A stretch of 10,096 bases of DNA, from contig NZ_KL585435.1 of assembly GCF_000721935.1 (NCBI RefSeq), forward strand, positions 2,127-12,222, read 5' to 3'. The notes under the pieces are model-generated. The model ran no database searches. It was given only the letters and a program-made list of their open reading frames with translations, and had not been told where the DNA came from. Shown here one piece after another: positions 1 through 5,796 of this stretch (its first letter is position 1; each line of letters starts with the position of its first letter). Origin of the DNA: Streptomyces sp. NRRL WC-3549 (lineage in GTDB: Bacteria; Actinomycetota; Actinomycetes; Streptomycetales; Streptomycetaceae). Position numbers and translations under genes: made by a program.

Positions 1-184
1 ACAGACCCCTGCCGAGCTGCTGACCGTGAAGGACGTCATGGCGCGTCTCAAGGTCGGACGGTCGAAGGTCTACGACCTGATCCGCTCGCGTCGTCTCGTC
101 TCGATCAAGATCGATGGGGCGCGTCGTATCCCCGCCACCGCTGTGCGGGACTTCGTCCTCGGCCAGATCGAGGAGGCTGCCTGA
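1..184 (+). CDS. Excisionase-like helix-turn-helix protein (5' end outside the window)
   Basis: The open frame runs from the first full codon at base 2 to TGA at 182-184, giving 60 residues of the C-terminal part; the start lies left of the window. The visible protein begins around AELLTVKDVMARLKVGRSKV and continues with YDLIRSRRL and a basic GARRIPATAVRDFV tail. This is the HTH_17/MerR-like fold of small excisionases (Xis), in which a winged helix binds att arm DNA and steers the integrase towards excision. The start of the next gene overlaps this stop by one base (TGATG at 182-186), so translation is probably coupled to the integrase. The context (integrase, then tRNA) supports the Xis role. 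A generic DNA-binding regulator of the same fold is the alternative. Confidence 0.8.
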   Translation, partial: QTPAELLTVKDVMARLKVGRSKVYDLIRSRRLVSIKIDGARRIPATAVRDFVLGQIEEAA

Positions 185-1290
185 TGGCTGCTCCGCGCAA
201 ACGCAATCCGAACGGCGCCGGCACCATCACCAAGCGCAAGGACGGCCGGTACCAGTGCGCCGTGTACGTCCTCCAGCCGGACGGCACCCGCGCTCGTAAG
301 TTCGCCTACGGCAAGACCTGGGCGGAGTGCGACGCCAAGCGCCGGGAGCTGCTCGACAAGGTGGACCAGGGCGTGCCCGTGCCCACCAGGTCGGCCAAGC
401 TCTCCGCGACAAGTACGAGGCGCACGTCCGGCTCTACCTCGTGCCGCTGCTCGGTGCCAAGCGGCTCGAATCCCTCGGCGTTCGCCGACGTACGCCGCTT
501 CCTCGTCCGTCTGGAGAAGGAGACGACTGCGGCGACCGCCAAGGAATCGCACCGCGTCCTGCGATCGGCGCTCTCCTCTGCCTGCCGCGAGGAACTGATC
601 ACGCGCAACGTCGCCAAGCTGGTCGAGCCGCCCCGCACCGACAACCGCGAACTGAAGCCGTGGACCCTCGACGAGACGCTGGACTTCCTCACGGCCTCCC
701 GCAAGGACCCGCTGTACGCGGCCTTCGTGCTCGCCATCGCCATGGGGCTCCGCCGGGGAGAGATCATCGGCCTGCGGTGGTCGGACCTCGACCTCGACAA
801 CCGCGTCCTCTACGTCCGCCAGCAGACACAGCGTCGTCGGGGCGTCCTCTACGACGACGATCCCAAGAGCCGCCGTCGCCGGGCTGTCCCGCTCCCCGCT
901 CTGTGCATCGCACCCCTGCGCTGGCACCGGATGCGGCAGGCGGCTGCTCGGGTCAAGGCGGGGGAGCAGTGGCAGGAGTCTGGCTACGTCTTCACCACCC
1001 GTACCGGCCGCCAGGTCGAGCCGCGGAACGTCTACCGCTCTTTCACCCGCGTCGCCGAGTCGGCCGGCCTCCGCGTGATCCGGCTGCACGACGCCCGGCA
1101 CGGTACCGCCACGCTTCTCACGGCGGCCGGAGTCGCGCCCCGCGTCGTGATGGAGATCCTTGGGCACTCCCAGATCAGCATCACCATGGACGTCTACACC
1201 CACGTCGTCCAGGACACGCAGCGCGAGGCCATGAGCCACATGGACAGGCTGCTCAGGAAGCGGCGTCCAGGTCGTCCTGATCGTGAGTGA
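184..1290 (+). CDS. Tyrosine site-specific integrase, core-binding domain apparently damaged
   Basis: The product (368 residues) is a phage/actinomycete integrative-element recombinase that cuts and joins attP and attB. The start is ATG 184, with AGGAGG at 171-176 seven bases upstream inside the preceding gene. An arm-binding N-terminal domain covers about residues 11-57 (GAGTITKRKDGRY onward). The catalytic domain is complete to the eye: Arg190 (GLRRGE), Lys228 (DDPKSRR), His302 and Arg305 (LHDARHG), His328 (LGHSQ) and nucleophile Tyr338 (DVYTHV). Residues 75-99 are Ser/Arg-rich and unlike the family. The missing family-like sequence (DKYEAHVRLYLVPLLG) is readable in another frame at about 405-485. 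This implies a deletion near base 405 and a compensating frame change near 484. The frame stays open, but the core-binding (SAM-like) domain should not fold, so function is doubtful. An annotator could equally call it a pseudogene. Confidence 0.9.
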   Translation: MAAPRKRNPNGAGTITKRKDGRYQCAVYVLQPDGTRARKFAYGKTWAECDAKRRELLDKVDQGVPVPTRSAKLSATSTRRTSGSTSCRCSVPSGSNPSAFADVRRFLVRLEKETTAATAKESHRVLRSALSSACREELITRNVAKLVEPPRTDNRELKPWTLDETLDFLTASRKDPLYAAFVLAIAMGLRRGEIIGLRWSDLDLDNRVLYVRQQTQRRRGVLYDDDPKSRRRRAVPLPALCIAPLRWHRMRQAAARVKAGEQWQESGYVFTTRTGRQVEPRNVYRSFTRVAESAGLRVIRLHDARHGTATLLTAAGVAPRVVMEILGHSQISITMDVYTHVVQDTQREAMSHMDRLLRKRRPGRPDRE

Positions 1291-1301
1291 CCGCCCGCGT
1301 T

Positions 1302-1323
1302 GATGTCAGACGTGGATGTCAGA
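1302..1323. repeat. Two 9-bp direct repeats (gatgtcaga)
   Basis: gatgtcaga occurs at 1302-1310 and 1315-1323, 13 bp apart, between the integrase stop and the hairpin. The position beside the presumed att site would suit integrase or excisionase arm sites, but nothing in the sequence proves this. Confidence 0.5.
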
Positions 1324-1364
1324 AGGGGTCCACCTCCGAAAATCCGGAGGTGGACCCCTTCTGA
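1319..1364. terminator. Bidirectional hairpin terminator between integrase and tRNA-Arg
   Basis: A perfect 20-bp stem (arms 1319-1338 and 1345-1364) encloses a 6-nt loop. It lies 28 bases after the integrase stop and 2 bases beyond the encoded CCA of the oppositely oriented tRNA, so it can end transcription from both sides. There is no long T-tract, which is common for Streptomyces terminators. Confidence 0.8.
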
Positions 1365-1366
1365 AC

Positions 1367-1411
1367 TGGTGCCCCCGGCAGGATTCGAACCTGCGACACC
1401 CGCTTTAGGAG
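1367..1411. other. Probable attachment site (attL/attR) of an integrative element
   Basis: Actinomycete tyrosine-integrase elements usually recombine within the anticodon-loop-to-3'-end half of a tRNA gene, keeping the tRNA whole at the integrase-proximal end. Here the xis-int pair points directly at the tRNA-Arg 3' end, so the core identity segment should lie within about 1367-1411. The partner copy would be outside the window to the left, so the exact limits cannot be read here. Placement is inference from gene order. Confidence 0.45.
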
Positions 1412-1442
1412 AGCGGTGCTCTATCCCCTGAGCTACGAAGGC
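1367..1442 (-). tRNA. tRNA-Arg, anticodon CCT
   Basis: The reverse strand folds as a 76-nt cloverleaf including an encoded 3' CCA (1367-1369). The acceptor stem is GCCTTCG / CGGGGGC with discriminator A. The D stem is GCTC/GAGC, the anticodon stem CCGCT/AGCGG with loop CTCCTAA, and the T arm GCAGG-TTCGAAT-CCTGC. The anticodon CCT (bases 1407-1409 on the plus strand) reads AGG codons for arginine. Acceptor pairs 4-69 and 5-68 are both T.G wobbles, which is unusual side by side. The gene is the likely attB of the element whose integrase ends 76 bases from its 3' end. Confidence 0.95.
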
Positions 1443-1477
1443 GGGGTCCTGGACGCATCGGCCCACTGATCCCGTGA

Positions 1478-1495
1478 CGTGCCTGGAGGGGCACG
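1478..1495. terminator. Hairpin downstream of the M6 protease gene
   Basis: Arms cgtgcc (1478-1483) and ggcacg (1490-1495) form a 6-bp stem with a 6-nt loop, about 70 bases past the protease stop at 1564. It could end the protease transcript before it enters the tRNA gene. It is short and only moderately convincing. Confidence 0.35.
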
Positions 1496-1503
1496 CCGCC
1501 GTC

Positions 1504-1509
1504 AGTGTA
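1504..1509 (-). promoter_or_regulatory. Possible -10 element of the tRNA-Arg promoter
   Basis: On the minus strand TACACT (1509 to 1504) fits TAnnnT and lies about 60 bases upstream of the tRNA 5' end. I find no convincing -35 at the right distance, so this is a weak call. Confidence 0.25.
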
Positions 1510-1563
1510 GCGGGTGAGGGCGGGCAGGCGCGGGGGGTCGCCCCTGCCTCCGTCCGGCCCGGC

Positions 1564-2841
1564 TCACGGCCGGGTGATCCGTACCCGGTAGTTGTCGTCG
1601 GCGTCCTTGTCGAGCACGGATATGCGTATGCCGCTGGACCGGTCGGTGAAGGTCTCGCCCGGCTTGAAGGGGGCGTCGGAGAGTTCGGCGTGGACATTGG
1701 GCCGGCGCGTGCAGCCACCGCTGTCCTTGGTGCTGTCCGCGACGGAGATGGGGCCCTGGCCGGTGTCGACGTCGGAGCTCACCTTGTAGATGAGGACACC
1801 GGGCCGGCAGATCGCCTCGTCGTTGCCCCCGGTGTTCCGCACCTCCACCGCGTAGCCGGATTCGGCGGTCACCGGTACGAAGGCCAGCTTGGGGCCGCCG
1901 TGGGTGGCCAGCGGGCCTAGGGTGTGCTCGCTGGTTCCGGTCGCCGAGGCGCAGCTGATCTGGTCGTTGGAGAGCCAGCCGAGCTTCCACTTGTGCCAGC
2001 CCAGCAGGTCGTTGTTGGCGCCCCAGTCCTCGGACATGATGTCCCAGTGCCCCACGGCGCCGCCCCCTTCCATCGTGTACAGGTCGGGGAGTCCGAACAC
2101 ATGGCCGTTCTCGTGAGGCAGTACCCGGTAGCCGGTGTCCGCGTAGGAACCCGAGCCGTCGTCCTGGCGGCTGTAGACGAAGGACGTGTTGGCGAGTGGT
2201 ACCCCGTCGGCCGAGGGGGCCTCGTCGTTGCCTGAGAAGGTCACCGACAGGACGGTGTCCAGTGCGGACGGCCCCGCGTTCGGGGTGACCAGCACGTTGA
2301 CCAGGTCGTAGGAGGAGAAGTCGACCTTCGGGTCAGCGACGGACACCAGGTCCTTGACGAGCTTGCGGTAGCCCGGCTCGTACGGTGAGCCGCGCTCGAT
2401 CCCGTACTCCGAGAACGGCAGCGGCATGCGCAGCCAGTCCTTCACGGGGGCCTCGGGGATGTAGGTGAGGCGGCCGTAGGAGCTGGTCCGGAACCAGTCG
2501 GAGGTCTGGGGGAAGAACTCGGCGAGCCGGTCCGCCGCCGGTTCCGTGGCCTGGGCGTCCGGGAAGTCGATCATCAGGTTGAGGGCCCTGATCTGTCCGG
2601 TGGAGCGGGTGTATCCGGATGGGGTGGGTATGCCCTCCGACATCTGTACGCCCATGCTCGCGGGGATCCGGCACGGGGCCAGGCCGGTTCCCCGTGGCGC
2701 GGACACCGGTCCGGCGGAGGCCCGGCTGGAGAGGGGGAGGGTGGTGCTGGCCGAGGCCATGGTGGCGATGACCAGGGCCGTCGCTCCGGCGAGTGCGAGG
2801 GGGCGGCGGCAGCTGCGTATCCGGTGGCGGGGATGGTGCAT
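1564..2841 (-). CDS. Secreted M6-family zinc metalloprotease (immune inhibitor A-like)
   Basis: The 425-residue product has an export signal: basic residues (RHRIRSCRRP) then a hydrophobic run (LALAGATALVIATMASAS) to about residue 32, with likely Sec cleavage shortly after. The catalytic motif HENGHVFGLPD lies at residues 243-253, matching the HExxHxxGxxD zinc site of M6 peptidases: His243, Glu244, His247 and Asp253. WDIMSEDW at about 266-273 supplies the Met-turn. These features point to an extracellular endopeptidase. ATG 2841 is preceded on its strand by a purine-rich GAAGGCGAG about 6 bases away. The gene stands alone, divergent from the TetR gene and pointing at the tRNA. The substrate is unknown. 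It is shorter than the large InhA proteins, and I recognise no accessory C-terminal domain. Confidence 0.88.
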   Translation of the reverse strand: MHHPRHRIRSCRRPLALAGATALVIATMASASTTLPLSSRASAGPVSAPRGTGLAPCRIPASMGVQMSEGIPTPSGYTRSTGQIRALNLMIDFPDAQATEPAADRLAEFFPQTSDWFRTSSYGRLTYIPEAPVKDWLRMPLPFSEYGIERGSPYEPGYRKLVKDLVSVADPKVDFSSYDLVNVLVTPNAGPSALDTVLSVTFSGNDEAPSADGVPLANTSFVYSRQDDGSGSYADTGYRVLPHENGHVFGLPDLYTMEGGGAVGHWDIMSEDWGANNDLLGWHKWKLGWLSNDQISCASATGTSEHTLGPLATHGGPKLAFVPVTAESGYAVEVRNTGGNDEAICRPGVLIYKVSSDVDTGQGPISVADSTKDSGGCTRRPNVHAELSDAPFKPGETFTDRSSGIRISVLDKDADDNYRVRITRP

Positions 2842-2969
2842 AGTCGCTCGCCTTCGGGCTCCGCGGCAGCCGGCCGGCCCCTGGCTGCGCTCTGGCGATC
2901 AGCCTCTGCCGGGACATGGGCGCTCGCTCGCTGAGTGCGCCGTTGGAGGGGTTTTCCGGCAGATCGCAG

Positions 2970-2983
2970 GTGACGCAGGTCAC
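2970..2983. promoter_or_regulatory. Inverted repeat GTGAC-N4-GTCAC (possible Crp-type site)
   Basis: gtgac (2970-2974) and gtcac (2979-2983) are separated by gcag. The site matches the form GTG-N6-GNCAC that I recall for the Streptomyces Crp regulator. It lies in the gap between the divergent protease and TetR genes and could serve either. Assignment to Crp is inference. Confidence 0.35.
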
Positions 2984-3000
2984 TTCTAGGTGTGAAATAA

Positions 3001-3070
3001 CCGGGGAGGGTTTCCCCGTTTGCACCTGTGTTCTCGTGAACCGGGGACATGGTCCCCGGTTTTCCCCGGA
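3001..3070. repeat. Cluster of CCGGGGA/TCCCCGG motifs with a 23-bp palindrome: candidate TetR operator
   Basis: A perfect inverted repeat has arms aaccggggac (3039-3048) and gtccccggtt (3052-3061) around a 3-base centre. Related motifs flank it: ccgggga at 3001-3007, ttcccc at 3012-3017 and ccccgga at 3064-3070. The palindrome ends 43 bases before the TetR start at 3105, the usual place for a TetR-family autoregulatory operator. Which protein binds is not shown by the sequence. Confidence 0.6.
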
Positions 3071-3104
3071 GGGCCGAACCCCTGTCGAGAGGAAGGACCG
3101 CGTC

Positions 3105-3767
3105 GTGGAGACCGTCTCCGAAGCCGGCACCTGCGGTGCGCACCGCATTACGTCCCGTCCGCGGGCCGACGCGCTGCGCAACCGGGAGCGGATTGTGACG
3201 GCTGCCCGAGAGATGTTCGTCGAGTTCGGGCCGGACGTGCCGCTCGACGAGATCGCACGCAGGGCAGGGGTCGGTAACGCCACGCTCTACCGGAACTTCC
3301 CCGACCGGGCCGCCCTGACCCATGAGGTCGTCCTGGCGGTCACCTGCCGCACCACCGACCGTGCGGAGGAAGCGGCGGCGGCGGAGTCCGATCCCTTCAC
3401 CGCGCTCAGCCGGTTCGTGCACGCGGCGGCCGAGGAACGGATCGCTGCGCTGTGCCCGATGCTGTCCGGTGGATTCGACAAGGACCATCCCGAACTGCTC
3501 GCCGAGCGACGGCGCCTCGAAGAGGCCGTCGAAGGGCTCGTGCGGCGGGCCATGTCCGCGGGGCGGCTGCGTACCGACATCGCGGTCGGTGACGTACTCG
3601 TCGCCCTCTCCCAGCTCACCCGGCCGCTGCCAGGCATCGCCTGTCCGGACATCGACCGGTTCACCCACCGCCACCTGCAGCTCTTCCTGGACGGGCTGCA
3701 GGCTCCGGCCCGTTCCGAACTGCCTGGATCGGCGGCGACCTTGGATGAGCTGCGCCGGGGGCGCTGA
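3105..3767 (+). CDS. TetR/AcrR-family transcriptional regulator
   Basis: The 220-residue product is a ligand-responsive DNA-binding repressor of the TetR family. The N-terminal helix-turn-helix covers about residues 24-71 (LRNRERIVTAAREMF, then VPLDEIARRAGVGNATLYRN, then FPDRAAL). The C-terminal half is helical and ends with the HRHLQLFLDGL segment seen in SbtR-like TetR C-domains. I chose GTG 3105 because GAGAGGAAGGA ends about 7 bases upstream; the open frame extends further up, but without family-like sequence. A 23-bp palindrome upstream is a likely operator. The next gene on the same strand is a DHA2 drug exporter 380 bases downstream, so the regulator plausibly controls itself and that exporter. 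The effector is unknown. Confidence 0.9.
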   Translation: METVSEAGTCGAHRITSRPRADALRNRERIVTAAREMFVEFGPDVPLDEIARRAGVGNATLYRNFPDRAALTHEVVLAVTCRTTDRAEEAAAAESDPFTALSRFVHAAAEERIAALCPMLSGGFDKDHPELLAERRRLEEAVEGLVRRAMSAGRLRTDIAVGDVLVALSQLTRPLPGIACPDIDRFTHRHLQLFLDGLQAPARSELPGSAATLDELRRGR

Positions 3768-3783
3768 CGCCCGCGACGCCCAA

Positions 3784-3954
3784 GCCCGACGGGTGACGGA
3801 CCCGGCAGGCGACAGACCCGGCAGGCGGCAGACCCGACAGGTAGCAGAGACCTGACAGACGGCAGATCCGACAGACCAGACGGCAGACCAGACGGCGGAC
3901 CCGACAGGGGACAGCCCGAGACGACAGGCCCGACAGACACCAGACCTGACTGAC
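3784..3954. repeat. Degenerate tandem repeat tract, 16-17 bp unit
   Basis: About ten imperfect copies of a ggcagacccgacagg-like unit follow the TetR stop, with starts near 3795, 3811, 3827, 3844, 3861, 3877, 3894, 3911, 3928 and 3944. The first two (gacggacccggcaggc and gacagacccggcaggc) differ at one position. The copies are too degenerate and too closely spaced for a CRISPR array. No credible protein is encoded. The tract fills about half of the 368-370 bases between TetR and the exporter; the rest holds the palindromes listed next and no gene that I can support. Confidence 0.7.
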
Positions 3955-3967
3955 GTAACAGCTGCGA

Positions 3968-4104
3968 CGGGCCCGTGGGCCCGAGTGGCCGACCACCCTC
4001 GATGAAGCGCCGGGGCCCGACCAGCGGTTCCAGGTCCGGGCGCCGGACAGACACACCCTTTTAGCGGTTCGGCCGCGGGCCCCTGCCCCGGCATCGGAAC
4101 CGAT
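3968..4104. promoter_or_regulatory. Three short palindromes upstream of the DHA2 exporter
   Basis: Perfect inverted repeats occur at 3968-3983 (cgggccc-gt-gggcccg), 4034-4048 (gtccgg-gcg-ccggac) and 4093-4104 (atcgg-aa-ccgat). They lie between the repeat tract and the exporter start at 4148. The first may be a terminator for the TetR gene. The last, 44 bases before the exporter start, is best placed to be an operator. No clear -35/-10 pair was seen. Confidence 0.35.
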
Positions 4105-4147
4105 CACGACTCTTCGCGTCCACACGCGCCCTTAGGTGGCTACCCCC

Positions 4148-5680
4148 ATGTCGAAAATCGCCGAGACCCGGCTTCCCGATCCCAGTCGCTGGAAAGCACT
4201 GGCCTTCATCGCCCTCGCCCAGTTGATGGTCGTGCTCGACGCGACCATCGTGAACATCGCCCTGCCGTCCGCCCAGACGGACCTGGGTATCTCCGAGGGC
4301 AACAAGCAGTGGGTGATCACCGCCTACGCGCTCGCCTTCGGCGGGCTCCTGCTCTTCGGCGGGCGTATCGCCGACCTCTGGGGGCGCAAGCGCACCTTCG
4401 TGGTCGGCCTGCTCGGCTTCGCCGCGGCCTCCGCGCTGGGCGGTGCCGCCCAGGGCCAGGCCATGATGTTCGGCTCCCGCGCCCTGCAGGGTGTCTTCGG
4501 CGCGCTGCTCGCGCCCGCCGCCCTGTCCCTGCTCGCGGTCATGTTCACCGATGCCAAGGAACGGGCCAAGGCGTTCGGTATCTACGGTGCCATCGCCGGT
4601 GGTGGCGGCGCGGTCGGCCTGATCCTCGGCGGCTTCCTCACCGAGTACCTGAACTGGCGCTGGACGTTCTTCGTCAACATCCCGTTCGCCGTGCTCGCCG
4701 CCGCCGGCGCCTACTTCGTCATCCGTGAGCCGGCCGGAGGCCGCAACCGCTCGCCGCTCGACGTCCCCGGTGTCGCCCTGTCCACGCTGGGCCTGGTCTC
4801 GCTGGTCTACGGTTTCACCCGCGCCGAGTCGGCCGGCTGGTCGGACACGCTGACGATCGGCGCGTTCGTCGCCGCCGGAGTGCTGCTGCTGGCCTTCGTG
4901 CTCACCGAGTCACGCGTCAGGACGCCGCTGCTGCCGCTGCGTGTCCTGACCGACCGCAACCGCGGAGGGGTGTACCTCTCGCTGGGTCTCGCCGTCATCG
5001 CGATGTTCGGGCTCTTCCTCTTCCTGACGTACTACCTGCAGGTCGTCCAGGGGTTCTCCCCCGTCAAGACCGGCTTCGCGTTCCTGCCGATGATCGCGGG
5101 CATGATCACCGGTTCCACGCAGATCGGCGCCCGGCTGATGACCCGGGTCCCGCCGAGGCTTCTGATGGGGCCGGGCTTCCTGGTCGCCGCCGGCGGCATG
5201 CTGTTCCTGACCCAGCTGGACGTCGACACCTCCTACGCGGGCGTCATCCTGCCGGCGCAGCTGCTGCTCGGCCTGGGTATGGGTACGGCCTTCATGCCGG
5301 CCATGTCGCTGGCCACGCACGGCATCGAGCCGCGTGACGCCGGGGTGGCCTCCGCGATGGTGAACACCTCGCAGCAGGTCGGCGGTGCCATCGGTACGGC
5401 GCTGCTCAACACCATCGCCGCCGGTGCCACCACCGCCTACCTGGCCGACCGCGCCGCGGGCGCCGGTGACCCGCGGCTGTTGCAGCTGCAGGCCATGGTC
5501 AGCGGTTTCGCCGCGGCGATCTGGTGGGCGGTCGGCATCCTCGTCGCCGCGTCGGCGATCGCGGTGACGTTCATCAACACCGGGCGTCCCGGTGCCGGAC
5601 CGACGGGCGCGGCCGGCGGTCAGGGGGAGCGGGTGGACGGTGCCGAGGACGAGTTCCGGATCCCGGTCGTCGCCCACTGA
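4148..5680 (+). CDS. DHA2-family MFS drug exporter (14 TM, EmrB/QacA type)
   Basis: The 510-residue product is a proton-driven multidrug or antibiotic exporter of the inner membrane. TM1 carries the DHA2 signature LDATIVNIALP (residues 30-40). Motif A is GGRIADLWGRKR (71-82), motif B is RALQG (111-115), and a motif-C-like Gly-rich GAIAGGGGAVGLILGG lies at 147-162. RWTFFVNIPFA follows at 171-181. The length and hydrophobic pattern fit 14 TM segments, and the polar tail ends at about EDEFRIPVVAH. I chose ATG 4148 because AGGTGG lies at 4134-4139, eight bases upstream; GTG 4136 in the same frame has no ribosome site. The TetR gene upstream on the same strand and the convergent MarR gene are both candidate regulators. 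The substrate cannot be read from sequence. Confidence 0.92.
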   Translation: MSKIAETRLPDPSRWKALAFIALAQLMVVLDATIVNIALPSAQTDLGISEGNKQWVITAYALAFGGLLLFGGRIADLWGRKRTFVVGLLGFAAASALGGAAQGQAMMFGSRALQGVFGALLAPAALSLLAVMFTDAKERAKAFGIYGAIAGGGGAVGLILGGFLTEYLNWRWTFFVNIPFAVLAAAGAYFVIREPAGGRNRSPLDVPGVALSTLGLVSLVYGFTRAESAGWSDTLTIGAFVAAGVLLLAFVLTESRVRTPLLPLRVLTDRNRGGVYLSLGLAVIAMFGLFLFLTYYLQVVQGFSPVKTGFAFLPMIAGMITGSTQIGARLMTRVPPRLLMGPGFLVAAGGMLFLTQLDVDTSYAGVILPAQLLLGLGMGTAFMPAMSLATHGIEPRDAGVASAMVNTSQQVGGAIGTALLNTIAAGATTAYLADRAAGAGDPRLLQLQAMVSGFAAAIWWAVGILVAASAIAVTFINTGRPGAGPTGAAGGQGERVDGAEDEFRIPVVAH

Positions 5681-5690
5681 TCCTGCGCCC

Positions 5691-5752
5691 GTGGCACCCG
5701 TGCCCGGTAACACCCGTGCCGCGTGGCACCCGTGCCCGGTAACACCCGTGCC
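5691..5752. repeat. Two perfect 30-bp direct repeats, 32-bp period
   Basis: Identical 30-base copies at 5691-5720 and 5723-5752 each begin gtggcacccgtgcccg and end aacacccgtgcc. Each contains cacccgtgcc twice, so the tract also has a 16-bp sub-period (four copies). GGCA/TGCC pairs within each unit can form small hairpins. It begins 11 bases after the exporter stop, in the convergent gap. Confidence 0.85.
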
Positions 5753-5761
5753 CGTGTGATC

Positions 5762-5796
5762 CCTGCCCTGGTTCCGTTCAGCGGAGCCAGGGCAGG
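5762..5796. terminator. 15-bp hairpin terminator overlapping the MarR gene stop
   Basis: Arms cctgccctggttccg (5762-5776) and cggagccagggcagg (5782-5796) pair with a single wobble around a 5-base loop. It lies between the convergent exporter and MarR genes and can terminate both. The MarR TGA stop (5780-5778) sits inside the loop, so the last codons (DLPWLR) form one arm. Confidence 0.8.

Noticed and set aside
70..1239. 389-codon open frame on the minus strand
   Set aside because: It is antisense to the integrase gene, which has clear catalytic motifs. High GC keeps complementary frames open, and the antisense product shows no recognisable domain.
2916..3104. N-terminal extension of the TetR protein
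   Set aside because: The extension would cover the palindromic operator-like region and does not look like TetR sequence, whereas GTG 3105 has a good ribosome site.
2333..3283. 316-codon minus-strand frame overlapping the protease 5' half
   Set aside because: The overlapping protease frame has a signal peptide and an HExxH zinc motif; this one has neither and is Pro/Arg-rich.
3784..3954. Possible CRISPR array
   Set aside because: The units are 16-17 bp, degenerate and contiguous, with no spacers and no cas genes nearby.
2574..4094. 506-codon minus-strand frame through the TetR gene and the repeat tract
   Set aside because: Its N-terminal part is a low-complexity translation of the 3784-3954 repeats, and the rest is antisense to a convincing TetR gene.
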